From: Streptomyces sp. A012304
Lineage (GTDB): Bacteria; Actinomycetota; Actinomycetes; Streptomycetales; Streptomycetaceae
Reading direction: 5' to 3'
Length of the DNA: 62,927 nucleotides
Assembly (NCBI RefSeq): GCF_026008495.1
Contig: NZ_BQUN01000120.1
Span: 1-62,927, forward strand
The position numbers and the translations under genes were made by a program. The notes below the pieces were generated by a model. That model was given only the letters and a program-made list of their open reading frames with translations. It was not told where the DNA came from and made no database searches. This document shows, in pieces, positions 43,641 through 52,924 of the stretch; position 1 is the stretch's first letter; each line of letters begins with the position of its first letter.

Positions 43641-45995
43641 GTGACCATCGCGCCAGCCGATCCGGCTTCAGCGGCTCCGGAGACCGACGGTCCGGGAGCC
43701 GCGTTGCTGCGGACCCTGACCGAGCTGACCGCCGACCTCCCCGACGCCGACCCCGGCCGGGTCGCCGCCGCCGCGCTGCGCGGCCGGTCGGCGCGGGCGG
43801 ACGAGACGGAGCTGCGCGAGCTGGCCACCGAGGCGGCCGCCGGTCTGATCTCCGAGGACCCCGCCTACTCCAGACTGGCCGCCCGGCTGCTGACCATCGG
43901 CATCGCCGCCGAGGCCGCCTCACAGGGCGTCACGTCCTTCACCGAGTCGGTCGCGGTCGGGCACCGGGAGGGGCTCGTCGCCGACCGGACCGCCACGTTC
44001 GTGGGCGTCCACGCCGCCCGCCTCGACGCCTTGATCGACACGGACGCCGACGACCGCTTCGGCTACTTCGGCCTGCGCACCCTGTACAGCCGGTACCTCC
44101 TGCGGCACCCGATCACCCGCAAGGTGATCGAGACGCCCCAGCACTTCATGCTGCGGGTGGCCGCCGGTCTCGCCAAGGACGACACCGCGAAGTCCCTCGA
44201 CGAAGTCGCCGCGCTCTACGGGCTCATGAGCCGCCTCGACTACCTCCCCTCCTCCCCCACGCTCTTCAACTCCGGCACCCGGCACCCCCAGATGTCGTCC
44301 TGCTACCTCCTCGACTCCCCCAAGGACGAGCTGGACTCCATCTACGACCGCTACCACCAGGTCGCCCGCCTCTCCAAGCACGCCGGCGGCATCGGTCTGT
44401 CCTACTCCCGCATCCGGTCCCGGGGTTCGCTGATCCGCGGCACCAACGGCCACTCCAACGGCATCGTCCCGTTCCTGAAGACCCTCGACGCCTCCGTCGC
44501 CGCCGTGAACCAGGGCGGCCGGCGCAAGGGCGCGGCCGCGGTCTACCTGGAGACCTGGCACTCCGACATCGAGGAGTTCCTGGAGCTGCGGGACAACACC
44601 GGTGAGGACGCCCGCCGTACGCACAACCTGAACCTCGCGCACTGGGTGCCGGACGAGTTCATGCGCCGCGTCAACGCCGACGCGCAGTGGTCGCTGTTCT
44701 CCCCGGCGGACGTCCCGGAGCTGGTCGACCTGTGGGGCGAGGAGTTCGACGAGGCGTACCGCAAGGCCGAGGCGGCGGGCCTGGCGAAGAAGACCCTGCC
44801 CGCGCGCGAGCTGTACGGCCGTATGATGCGCACCCTCGCGCAGACCGGCAACGGCTGGATGACCTTCAAGGACGCCGCCAACCGGACCGCCAACCAGACG
44901 GCGCTCCCGGGCCATGTCATCCACTCCTCCAACCTCTGCACGGAGATCCTGGAGGTCACGAACGACGCCGAGACGGCGGTCTGCAACCTGGGGTCCATCA
45001 ACCTCGGGGCGTTCGTGGAGGACGGCGACATCGACTGGGAGCGGCTGGACGCCACCGTCCGCACGGCCGTCACCTTCCTCGACCGTGTCGTCGACATCAA
45101 CTTCTACCCGACCGAGCAGGCGCGCCGGTCGAACGCCAAGTGGCGTCCGGTGGGCCTGGGCGCCATGGGTCTCCAGGACGTCTTCTTCAAGCTGCGTCTG
45201 CCCTTCGACTCCGCCGAGGCCCGCGCGCTGTCGACCCGGATCGCCGAACGCATCATGCTCGCCGCGTACGAGACGTCCGTCGACCTCGCCCTGCGCCACG
45301 GTCCGGCGCCGGCCTTCGAGAAGACCCGCACCGCCATGGGGTGGCTGCATCCGGACCACTACGACGTGGAGCTGACCTGGCCGGAGCGCTGGGAGGCGCT
45401 CCGCGACGAGATGGCGATCGGCGGCCTGCGCAACACCCTGCTCCTCGCCATCGCCCCGACCGCCACCATCGCCTCCATCGCGGGCGTGTACGAGTGCATC
45501 GAGCCGCAGGTGTCGAACCTGTTCAAGCGCGAGACGCTGTCCGGCGAGTTCCTCCAGGTGAACTCCTACCTGGTCGCCGACCTGAAGAGGCTCGGTGTGT
45601 GGGACGCCCGCACCCGCGAGGCGCTGCGCGACGCGAACGGCTCGGTGCAGGACTTCGCCTGGATCCCCGAGGACGTGCGCGAGCTGTACCGCACCGCCTG
45701 GGAGATCCCGCAGCGCGCGCTGATCGACATGGCCGCGGCCCGTACCCCGTTCCTGGACCAGTCCCAGTCGCTGAACCTCTTCCTGGAGACGCCGACCATC
45801 GGAAAGCTCTCCTCGATGTACGCGTACGCCTGGAAGTCGGGCCTGAAGACGACGTACTACCTGCGCTCGCGCCCCGCGACCCGGATCGCCCGCGCCGCCC
45901 AGGCCCGAGCCGCCGTCCCCGCCCAGCAGGCCGCCGACCCGGATGCCGTCGCCTGCTCCCTTGAGAACCCCGAGTCCTGCGAGGCCTGCCAGTGA
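43641..45995 (+). CDS. nrdA: Class Ia ribonucleoside-diphosphate reductase, alpha subunit
   Basis: 784 residues from the GTG at 43641; the frame runs upstream through the riboswitch but is not coding there. It reduces ribonucleotides to deoxyribonucleotides. Motifs: LLRHPITRKVIETPQHFMLRVA, SCYLLD (active-site Cys), HAGGIGLSYSRIRSRGS, HSSNLCTEILEV and QSLNLFL. The redox-active C-terminal pair is in CEACQ. Its stop overlaps the nrdB start (TGATG). Expression is under NrdR and B12 control. Confidence 0.95.
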   Translation: MTIAPADPASAAPETDGPGAALLRTLTELTADLPDADPGRVAAAALRGRSARADETELRELATEAAAGLISEDPAYSRLAARLLTIGIAAEAASQGVTSFTESVAVGHREGLVADRTATFVGVHAARLDALIDTDADDRFGYFGLRTLYSRYLLRHPITRKVIETPQHFMLRVAAGLAKDDTAKSLDEVAALYGLMSRLDYLPSSPTLFNSGTRHPQMSSCYLLDSPKDELDSIYDRYHQVARLSKHAGGIGLSYSRIRSRGSLIRGTNGHSNGIVPFLKTLDASVAAVNQGGRRKGAAAVYLETWHSDIEEFLELRDNTGEDARRTHNLNLAHWVPDEFMRRVNADAQWSLFSPADVPELVDLWGEEFDEAYRKAEAAGLAKKTLPARELYGRMMRTLAQTGNGWMTFKDAANRTANQTALPGHVIHSSNLCTEILEVTNDAETAVCNLGSINLGAFVEDGDIDWERLDATVRTAVTFLDRVVDINFYPTEQARRSNAKWRPVGLGAMGLQDVFFKLRLPFDSAEARALSTRIAERIMLAAYETSVDLALRHGPAPAFEKTRTAMGWLHPDHYDVELTWPERWEALRDEMAIGGLRNTLLLAIAPTATIASIAGVYECIEPQVSNLFKRETLSGEFLQVNSYLVADLKRLGVWDARTREALRDANGSVQDFAWIPEDVRELYRTAWEIPQRALIDMAAARTPFLDQSQSLNLFLETPTIGKLSSMYAYAWKSGLKTTYYLRSRPATRIARAAQARAAVPAQQAADPDAVACSLENPESCEACQ

Positions 45996-47008
45996 TGTCC
46001 GACCGCTCCCAGAACCTGCTCGACCCCGGCTTCGAGCTGACGCTGCGCCCCATGCGCTACCCGGACTTCTACGAGCGCTACCGGGACGCCATCAAGAACA
46101 CCTGGACGGTGGAGGAGGTCGACCTGCACTCCGACGTCGCCGACCTCGCGAAGCTCACCCCCGCCGAGCAGCACCTCATCGGCCGGCTGGTCGCGTTCTT
46201 CGCGACGGGCGACTCGATCGTGGCGAACAACCTGGTGCTGACGCTGTACAAGCACATCAACTCCCCCGAGGCGCGGCTCTACCTGAGCCGGCAGCTCTTC
46301 GAGGAGGCCGTCCACGTCCAGTTCTATCTGACGCTGCTGGACACCTACCTCCCCGACCCGGAGGACCGCGCCGCGGCCTTCGCGGCCGTGGAGAACATCC
46401 CGTCCATCCGGGAGAAGGCCGAGTTCTGCTTCACATGGATGGACTCGGTGGAGCGGCTGGACCGCCTGGAGTCCAAGGCGGACCGCCGCCGTTTCCTGCT
46501 CAACCTCATCTGCTTCGCCGCGTGCATCGAGGGCCTGTTCTTCTACGGCGCCTTCGCGTACGTCTACTGGTTCCGCAGCCGGGGTCTGCTGCACGGCCTC
46601 GCCACCGGCACCAACTGGGTGTTCCGCGACGAGACCATGCACATGTCCTTCGCGTTCGACGTGGTCGACACCGTCCGCAAGGAGGAGCCGGACCTCTTCG
46701 ACGACGCGCTCCAGCAGCAGGTCACCGACATGCTGCGGGAGGCCGTCGAGGCCGAGTTGCAGTTCGCCCGCGACCTGTGCGGTGACGGCCTGCCGGGCAT
46801 GAACACCGACTCGATGCGGCAGTACCTGGAATGCGTCGCCGACCAGCGGCTGACCCGGCTCGGCTTCGCCCCCGTGTACGGGTCGGAGAACCCCTTCTCC
46901 TTCATGGAGCTCCAGGGCGTGCAGGAACTGACCAACTTCTTCGAGCGCCGTCCGTCGGCGTACCAGGTGGCCGTGGAGGGCACGGTCGACCTGGACGAGG
47001 ACTTCTGA
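45995..47008 (+). CDS. nrdB: Class Ia ribonucleoside-diphosphate reductase, beta (radical) subunit
   Basis: 337 residues. Diiron ligands are spread over AEQHLIGRLVAFFATGD, RQLFEEAVHVQFY and NWVFRDETMHMSF. It generates the tyrosyl (or metal-centred) radical for NrdA. It is coupled to nrdA. I recall an AraC-like gene nrdS after nrdB in S. coelicolor; here the next gene is the convergent P450 and no nrdS is present. Confidence 0.95.
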   Translation: MSDRSQNLLDPGFELTLRPMRYPDFYERYRDAIKNTWTVEEVDLHSDVADLAKLTPAEQHLIGRLVAFFATGDSIVANNLVLTLYKHINSPEARLYLSRQLFEEAVHVQFYLTLLDTYLPDPEDRAAAFAAVENIPSIREKAEFCFTWMDSVERLDRLESKADRRRFLLNLICFAACIEGLFFYGAFAYVYWFRSRGLLHGLATGTNWVFRDETMHMSFAFDVVDTVRKEEPDLFDDALQQQVTDMLREAVEAELQFARDLCGDGLPGMNTDSMRQYLECVADQRLTRLGFAPVYGSENPFSFMELQGVQELTNFFERRPSAYQVAVEGTVDLDEDF

Positions 47009-47024
47009 GTCCACGTCCGGTCGC

Positions 47025-47071
47025 GCCGGCGTGCGTTCCGGGGCCGGGAGGCCACCCGAACGCACGCCGGC
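47025..47071. terminator. Terminator between nrdB and the P450 gene
   Basis: GCCGGCGTGCGTTC (47025-47038) and GAACGCACGCCGGC (47058-47071) form a 14-bp perfect stem between convergent genes. Confidence 0.8.
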
Positions 47072-47092
47072 ACAAGGCATGTCACCGCGCAC

Positions 47093-48463
47093 TCACCGCG
47101 GCACGGCCCTCAGCCGCAGCCGCTGCGGACGCAGCGTGATGCCCACCCGGGTCGTGTCGACGGACCCGGCGACCTGCTCGAACCGGAACGTCGTCGCGAG
47201 CACCGCCGTGACCAGGGTGAGCAGGGCCATCGAGAAGTGGTCGCTGGGGCACTTGCGGTTCCCCACGCTGAACGGGCGCATGGCGTACTTCGGGATGGAC
47301 TTCTCCCGCTCCGGAAGCCAGCGGTCGGGATCGAACTCCAGGTGCCGCTCGTAGGAACGCGGATCGCGCTGGATCGCGTACGGGCTGTAGATGATGTCGG
47401 ACCCGGCCGGAATGCGATACCCGTCGAGTTCGGTGTCGGTGACGGCCCGTCGGGTCAAAATCCATACGGCGGGCAGCAAACGCATGGCTTCCACGACGAC
47501 GTTGTTGGTGTGCGTGAGCTTGCGCACGTCGTCGAATCCCACCGGACGGCCTCCGGTTACGGCCTCGACCTCGTCGCGCACTTTGTCCGCGTGTTCCGGG
47601 TGGTCCGAGAGGACCAGCAGGAGCGACATGATCGTGGATGCGATGGTTTCGCTGCCGGGGGTGAGTATCGCGACGACCTGATCGTGGATCTCCTGTTCCC
47701 CGATGGGGTCGCCATTGTCGTCCTTCGCTTCCAGCAATGCCGTCAGCAAATCGTCCGGCTTTTGACCGGATGCCCGGCGTTCGGCGACGATCTCGTCGAC
47801 CAGGAGATGCAAATCGGCCAGCGCCCGGTTGAATTCGCGGTTGGCCGGAAGCGGCAGTTTGTACAACGGTCCGAGCGGCACCACCATGCGGTGGTACATA
47901 CCTTGGAACACGCTGGCGAGCGCGACGCACAGCCGCTCGGCCCGCTCGTCCATGAACTGCCCGCGCAGCAGACAGCGGGCGGCGACCCGCACCGCGACGC
48001 GGAACGACTCCGAGGTGCAGTCGACGATCCGGCCGCCCTTCCAGCGCTCGGTGAGCGCGTGTGTCTCCTCCTCCATGATCGGACCGTAGGCGGGGATGGC
48101 GTCGAGCCGGAACGCGGGCTGGATGGTGCGCCGCTGGCGGCGGTGGACCGGGCCGTTGGCGGTGGCCACACCCTCCTTTCCGAGCAGACCTTCCAGGGAC
48201 TCCCACAGCGGTCCGGCGATGATGTAGTCGGGGCTGAGGGCCACCGCCCCGGTGAGGTCCGGGCGGGTGACGGCGTACACCGTCTTCGGGCCGAGCTTGA
48301 TGCGGACCACGCCACCGTGGTCGCGCAGCCGGCTCATGAAGGCCAGCGGATCGCGGGCCAGCCGCCAGCCGTGGCCGAGGAGCGGAACACCACCACCGGC
48401 CAGGGGCGGCTCGCGCAGCTCCGCTGCGCCGGGCGTATCGGGCTTCACCGATTCGACGGTCAT
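47093..48463 (-). CDS. CYP170-family cytochrome P450 (albaflavenone synthase)
   Basis: 456 residues. The I-helix TPGSETIAS replaces the usual AGxxT; the ExxR motif is EAMR in VVEAMRLLPAVW; the heme Cys is in FSVGNRKCPSDHF. In S. coelicolor CYP170A1 oxidises epi-isozizaene via albaflavenols to albaflavenone. That enzyme also has a second terpene synthase activity using a DDxxD motif; here DDNGD is present at residues 248-252. The start overlaps the stop of the cyclase gene (48460-48463). Confidence 0.93.
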   Translation of the reverse strand: MTVESVKPDTPGAAELREPPLAGGGVPLLGHGWRLARDPLAFMSRLRDHGGVVRIKLGPKTVYAVTRPDLTGAVALSPDYIIAGPLWESLEGLLGKEGVATANGPVHRRQRRTIQPAFRLDAIPAYGPIMEEETHALTERWKGGRIVDCTSESFRVAVRVAARCLLRGQFMDERAERLCVALASVFQGMYHRMVVPLGPLYKLPLPANREFNRALADLHLLVDEIVAERRASGQKPDDLLTALLEAKDDNGDPIGEQEIHDQVVAILTPGSETIASTIMSLLLVLSDHPEHADKVRDEVEAVTGGRPVGFDDVRKLTHTNNVVVEAMRLLPAVWILTRRAVTDTELDGYRIPAGSDIIYSPYAIQRDPRSYERHLEFDPDRWLPEREKSIPKYAMRPFSVGNRKCPSDHFSMALLTLVTAVLATTFRFEQVAGSVDTTRVGITLRPQRLRLRAVPR

Positions 48464-49557
48464 TTCTCACCTGCCGCTTCGTTGTTGACGTACGGGGGCG
48501 TGGACCGGTCGTCCCAGCTGTCGACCATGTAACGGCCGGACTCGTGGTGGAACCAGTACACGGAACTGAACCAGTTCCGCATGTTTCCGAGACAGGCCCG
48601 TACGGCGGCGCCGAGTTCTTTCCCGTGGACCGTGCCGTCCGCCAGCCCGTCGGCCAGCCGCAGCACGTCCTTTTGCACGACAAGGAATTCGGATATGCAG
48701 TTCTCGACGCGCCGCCTGACTTCGTCGACCGCTTCTTCCAGGGTCAGTCCCTCATGGGTGATGAGACTGATTCCGAGATTGTGCACCTCGTCTCCCGCGA
48801 TCTCCTTCGGGAGCGAGCACAGATCGTTGTACCAGGCCGCGAATTCCTGGCTCAGCAAGGCCGCCCGTCGAAAGGACGGGTGTTTCCGCACGGCATCCGG
48901 GAGTTCCCGGCCGGCACTGGGTTCCAGCAGATCCGTCCAGATCCAGTGCGCGAAGGTGAGCCGGCGCAGCGCGAGATACTCCTCGACGGTCGGGACACGC
49001 CCTTCGGTGCGATTGTGGAATTCCCGGTCGTACGCCTCGATCACCGCGTGGAAGTGGCGGGCGAACCGCGCGTTCCAGGTGTCGGGCAGGAAGGAGTACA
49101 GCCGGCCCACGCTGTCGGCGAGTCCGGCGACCAGTGGGTCCGCGTGATGCAGATGTTCCGCCGGCGAGTCCAGCGCCGCATGCAAGCGGAACCTCAACTG
49201 CCGCCAGGCCGGGGCCCGTCCGTGGACGACGTCACGATCGTGGCGGTCGTCCCAGACGAAGAACCAGGCACTGTAGTCGGCGATGGCCTGGAGCACCTCG
49301 TCGGGCGCGCCGAGGTAGTAACCCGCCATCAGGTCGGTGTAGCACAGACCGTCGGCATATTCTGCGACCTTGTCCGCCGGCATGAGCTGCTTTTCCAGCA
49401 GCCAGGAGCGCGTCTTCTCCTGCAACTGCGGCCAATACGGATGCAGTTGCCGCGGAAAGGCCGCCTCGATGACCGGAAGTGAGAGCGAGGGAGGCACCGC
49501 GATCGCGGTCACCGTCGCTGTGGTGCGGTATGTGGTGCTGTATGGGAAGGCTGGCAC
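48460..49557 (-). CDS. Epi-isozizaene synthase (sesquiterpene cyclase)
   Basis: 365 residues from the GTG at 49557, which has GAGAGGGG at proper spacing; the TTG at 49563 is less likely. It cyclises farnesyl diphosphate to epi-isozizaene. The Mg-binding motifs are DDRHD at 103-107 and NDLCSLPKE at 244-252, with the terminal YWFHHESGRYMVDSWDDRSTPP loop. The N-terminal ~20 residues differ from S. coelicolor SCO5222 as I recall it; the core is nearly the same. First gene of the albaflavenone pair. Confidence 0.95.
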   Translation of the reverse strand: MPAFPYSTTYRTTATVTAIAVPPSLSLPVIEAAFPRQLHPYWPQLQEKTRSWLLEKQLMPADKVAEYADGLCYTDLMAGYYLGAPDEVLQAIADYSAWFFVWDDRHDRDVVHGRAPAWRQLRFRLHAALDSPAEHLHHADPLVAGLADSVGRLYSFLPDTWNARFARHFHAVIEAYDREFHNRTEGRVPTVEEYLALRRLTFAHWIWTDLLEPSAGRELPDAVRKHPSFRRAALLSQEFAAWYNDLCSLPKEIAGDEVHNLGISLITHEGLTLEEAVDEVRRRVENCISEFLVVQKDVLRLADGLADGTVHGKELGAAVRACLGNMRNWFSSVYWFHHESGRYMVDSWDDRSTPPYVNNEAAGEK

Positions 49558-49776
49558 GAACAACCCCTCTCAGCCGCCAGTTGACGCACACCCCTTCCGC
49601 CGTGCCGGGCGTGCGCCGTTGCGTATCTCCGCACTGCCCATTCAGCACTACAACTGACCGCTCTGGGAACGGATTTGCTTCATTCACTAGCCCAACATGC
49701 CGAGACTCTCCCTTGTGTGACTGGTTATGGATCAGCGGGTGCGCATTAGCGATCGAACGTGCGTCGGACACACGAA

Positions 49777-49812
49777 CGACGCCTGGCCGGGACGGATCCC
49801 GGCCAGGCGTCG
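49777..49812 (-). terminator. Terminator of def
   Basis: CGACGCCTGGCCGGG and CCCGGCCAGGCGTCG form a 15-bp perfect stem with a 6-base loop, just past the def stop. Confidence 0.85.
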
Positions 49813-49828
49813 AAGAGTGAGCAGCGGT

Positions 49829-50479
49829 TCAGTCGTTGGCGACCACGGGGTAACGCGGCTCGTTCTCGGCCATCTGCCGCAGCGCGTCCTTGCGTTCGCG
49901 CTTGGAGAGACGGTCGATGTAGAGGTACCCGTACAGGTGGTCGGTCTCGTGCTGCAAACACCGAGCGAAGTAGCCGGTGCCGCGCACCTTGATCGGGTTG
50001 CCCTTCTCGTCCTGGCCGGTCACCTCGGCGTAGTCGGGCCGGGCGAGCGGCGCGTAGGCCGTGGGCACCGACAGACAGCCCTCGTTGCTGTCGTCCAGCC
50101 GGCGCTTGTCGGCGGGCAGTTCGACGAGCTTGGGGTTGCAGACCACGCCGACGTGCCGCACGCCCTCGTCGTCGGGGCAGTCGTAGACGAAGACCTTCAG
50201 GTCGACGCCGATCTGGTTGGCGGCCAGGCCCACGCCCTCGGCGGTGCGCTGGCTGGCGAACATGTCGTCCACCAGCTTCAGCAGCTCGTCGTCGAACTCG
50301 GTGACGTCCTTGCACTCCTTGTGCAGCACCGGGTTCCCGACCACGGTGATCGGCCGCGAGGTGCCGCGCTCGCGGTACGCCCGCTCCCGCTCCTCCGTGT
50401 CCCCGGTGTCGATGACGAAGCCCTCGTCGTCCACGGGGAGCACGCCCGCGTGCTGCTGATCGGTGTCCTGCTGCGCCAT
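49829..50479 (-). CDS. def: Peptide deformylase
   Basis: 216 residues. It removes the formyl group from nascent proteins. All three motifs are present: GVGLAANQIG, EGCLSVP and QHETDHLYG, whose Cys and two His bind the metal. A ~40-residue charged N-terminal extension is typical of this Streptomyces form. Transcribed alone, without fmt. Confidence 0.96.
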   Translation of the reverse strand: MAQQDTDQQHAGVLPVDDEGFVIDTGDTEERERAYRERGTSRPITVVGNPVLHKECKDVTEFDDELLKLVDDMFASQRTAEGVGLAANQIGVDLKVFVYDCPDDEGVRHVGVVCNPKLVELPADKRRLDDSNEGCLSVPTAYAPLARPDYAEVTGQDEKGNPIKVRGTGYFARCLQHETDHLYGYLYIDRLSKRERKDALRQMAENEPRYPVVAND

Positions 50480-50539
50480 GACCGACGTATGCCTTCCTGG
50501 AAAACTGGAGGTGGTGCTGATACAGGGTACGGGGATCGG

Positions 50540-51520
50540 TCAGCAGACCTCTTCCAGATCCCGCCAATCCCTGGAGTCGGGGGAGTCCGCGACCCACCCG
50601 TCCAGCAACCCCCTCACCAGGGAAGCCGGCGCCGCCACCCCGCACTCCCGCTCCGGCACCCACAGCTGCCCGTCGGTCCGGTGCCCCAGCGGCCCCGGGT
50701 GACCCGGCTCGCTGTGGTCGTGGGGATCGAGATGGTCGCCGTCGCCCTCGTCGGACGGCATCCGCGACTCCGAGCACATCCGGCACAGCAGCCGCACCGA
50801 CGACGACCAGTCCTCGGCCGCGAACCCGGCGTCGGCGGCGAGCTGCTCCAGCGCGTCCCGGTCGGCCTCGGTGGCGGCCTCCAGCAGAACCACCCAGGTC
50901 GGCACCGGAGAGGGCGCCCACAACTCGATCTCGTCGAAGACGGGGTAGGCGTGCCCCGCCGAGGTGGTCCGCTCGCCGTGCGGCACGCCGTCGTGCAGGA
51001 CGACCTCGCCCCAGCGCCGACCGGACGACGGCAGCGGGATCGACAGCACCTCCATCCGGGCGGGGTCCAGCCGCCGCCCCCACACCACCTCGGCCTCCCC
51101 CTCGGGCGACAGCCGTACGACCGCGCTGCCCAGGTCCATGCCGACGGGCTCGCCGGAGGCGGTCGCCCCGCCCGGCACGTGCAGCCCGTAGGCCTGCCAG
51201 GCGCGGCGGGCCAGCGGCCAGTCCTGGAGGGCGGTGGCGGCGATACCGACGTTCCACCAGTCGGGCGCGCCGGTCTCCCGGTCGAGCAGGGCCACCGCGC
51301 GCAGACCGGCGGTACGGGCCTGCTCCCAGTCGTGGCGGAACTTGTGCAGCAGCGCGAGGTTGAACCAGGACTCCGACAGCCAGGGCTCCAGGTCGGCGGC
51401 ACGTGTCAACAGCGCGCCCGCGTCCTCGTACCGGCCGTCGCCGATCAGCGTGAACGCCCGATCGGTGGCCTGCCGCCAGGAGGCGGAGGGCCGGTGCCGT
51501 CCCTTGCCGAAGATCCTCAC
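50540..51520 (-). CDS. Tetratricopeptide-like protein of unknown function
   Basis: 326 residues from the GTG at 51520 (VRIFGKGRHRPSASW); the frame is open to 51622. Two to three TPR-like helix pairs lie at ~20-95 (DGRYEDAGALLTRAADLEPWLSESWFNLALLHKFRHDWEQA). The middle is beta-rich. Near the end is a Cys pair (LLCRMCSES) and a His/Asp-rich loop (DHLDPHDHSEPGHP) that could bind metal. Function not known. Confidence 0.75.
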   Translation of the reverse strand: MRIFGKGRHRPSASWRQATDRAFTLIGDGRYEDAGALLTRAADLEPWLSESWFNLALLHKFRHDWEQARTAGLRAVALLDRETGAPDWWNVGIAATALQDWPLARRAWQAYGLHVPGGATASGEPVGMDLGSAVVRLSPEGEAEVVWGRRLDPARMEVLSIPLPSSGRRWGEVVLHDGVPHGERTTSAGHAYPVFDEIELWAPSPVPTWVVLLEAATEADRDALEQLAADAGFAAEDWSSSVRLLCRMCSESRMPSDEGDGDHLDPHDHSEPGHPGPLGHRTDGQLWVPERECGVAAPASLVRGLLDGWVADSPDSRDWRDLEEVC

Positions 51521-51625
51521 GATTCCCGCCTGCCAGTTCCGTGACGTGGGCTGGCCAGTGCCCCCGGACACTCTCTCCCTCGCATCCAACCACGTATGGC
51601 TGGAAGGGCGCTCATTACCCATGGG

Positions 51626-52924
51626 TTACCCGCCCAAAGGCAAGGTCAGACCGCCCCCGGAGGGCAGGGTCAGACCGTCCCTGGACAGTACCCCGGCCAG
51701 CGCCTCCACCACCTCGGGGGCGTACTGCCCGCCCGTGCCCAGCCGCAGCTCCTCCAGGGCGGCCAGTGCCCCGCCGGGGCCGGCGTCACGGGCCTTCTCC
51801 TCGTAGGCGTTGACCACCCGCACGATCCGCGCGGCCCGCGGCTGCTCCGGGTAGGGGTCGGCCTGCCGCTCCACGACCGTCGCGACCTGCGCGCCCGCCC
51901 CGGTCTGGCGCACGACGGCCCCGCCGAGCAGCGCGATCCTGCGCTGTTCCTCCAGCGGCAGCCCGGCCGTGGCCCCGGCCGGCACCGGGTCGACGAGGCT
52001 GAGCTGCCCGATGTCGTGCATCAGCGCCGCGTACTCCAGCACGGTCAGCTCGGGCTCCGTGAGCCCCAGGTCACGGCCCACGGCCAGGCTGAGGGCGGCG
52101 ACCCGGCGGGCGTGCCCGGCCGGGGTGTACCCGGCGATCTCGGTGGCCCGGGCCAGGGAGGCCATGGTCTGCCGGTAGGTGGCGCGCACGGCGGCGTACC
52201 GGCGCAGGGACATCTGTGTGAGCAGCAGCGGCACCGAGAACACAGGCAGCGCCCACAGCCCGACGACGGCCACCGCGAGCGCCATCACCGCGCCCGTCGC
52301 GCACACCGCCGACCCGATCCCCGGCACCGAGCGCAGCTCCTCGCGCAGCAGCGGGCCGAACGGCCAGCCGGTGCGGCAGTGCGCGAGCGCGGCGGCGACC
52401 ACGGCGTCGCACAGCGCGGTGAGGACCAGCAGCGCGAGCAGCAGCAGCGCGTACGCCGGGCCGCTCCAGCCGTCGAACACCCCGCGGTTGTAAAGGGGCT
52501 GGAAGCACACGGCGGCGAAGCCGACGGCCAGCACCCGGCGGACCAGGTGGTCCAGGACGGGTCCCCGCCCGCGCGCCAGGTGCGGCACGCTGCCCAGCAG
52601 GGAGGCGGCGACGACCACGGACACCACCTGGGCGACGCCGTGGTGCGTGGGCTGCCCGGCGTGCTCGCCGAGCAGCGCGTACGCCAGCGACGCGGCGGCC
52701 CCGAGCGGCGCGTGCTCCCGCAGGGCGGGCCCACTCCTGGAGGTTCCACCGCCGGAGCGGGGGCGGGAGTGCGGCAGGGCCAGTTCGCCGACGACCACGA
52801 GGACCCCGAAGGCGAGCGCGACCGGCCGCTCCTCGACGCCCGTGCGGAAGGTGACCAGGAGGGAGACGGTGGCGAGGACCGCGGCCGTGGTGTGCAGGGC
52901 GACGAGCGGGCATCGGAAGGTCAT
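51626..52924 (-). CDS. Membrane HD-domain protein (degenerate HD-GYP)
   Basis: 432 residues: seven or so hydrophobic helices (~1-230), then a cytosolic HD domain with GHARRVAALSLAVGRDLG and the HD pair in EYAALMHDIGQLSLVD. The second half lacks the HHExxDGxGYP metal and GYP motifs, so cyclic-di-GMP hydrolysis is unlikely and a sensory or scaffold role is possible. The C-terminus has the short repeat GGLTLP. The start overlaps the stop of the upstream HD-GYP gene (ATGA, 52921-52924). Confidence 0.82.
   Translation of the reverse strand: MTFRCPLVALHTTAAVLATVSLLVTFRTGVEERPVALAFGVLVVVGELALPHSRPRSGGGTSRSGPALREHAPLGAAASLAYALLGEHAGQPTHHGVAQVVSVVVAASLLGSVPHLARGRGPVLDHLVRRVLAVGFAAVCFQPLYNRGVFDGWSGPAYALLLLALLVLTALCDAVVAAALAHCRTGWPFGPLLREELRSVPGIGSAVCATGAVMALAVAVVGLWALPVFSVPLLLTQMSLRRYAAVRATYRQTMASLARATEIAGYTPAGHARRVAALSLAVGRDLGLTEPELTVLEYAALMHDIGQLSLVDPVPAGATAGLPLEEQRRIALLGGAVVRQTGAGAQVATVVERQADPYPEQPRAARIVRVVNAYEEKARDAGPGGALAALEELRLGTGGQYAPEVVEALAGVLSRDGLTLPSGGGLTLPLGG

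Noticed and set aside
46560..47090. AraC-like regulator gene (nrdS) after nrdB
   Set aside because: I looked for it on both strands. The only frame there overlaps nrdB antisense and lacks an HTH; the next real gene is the P450.
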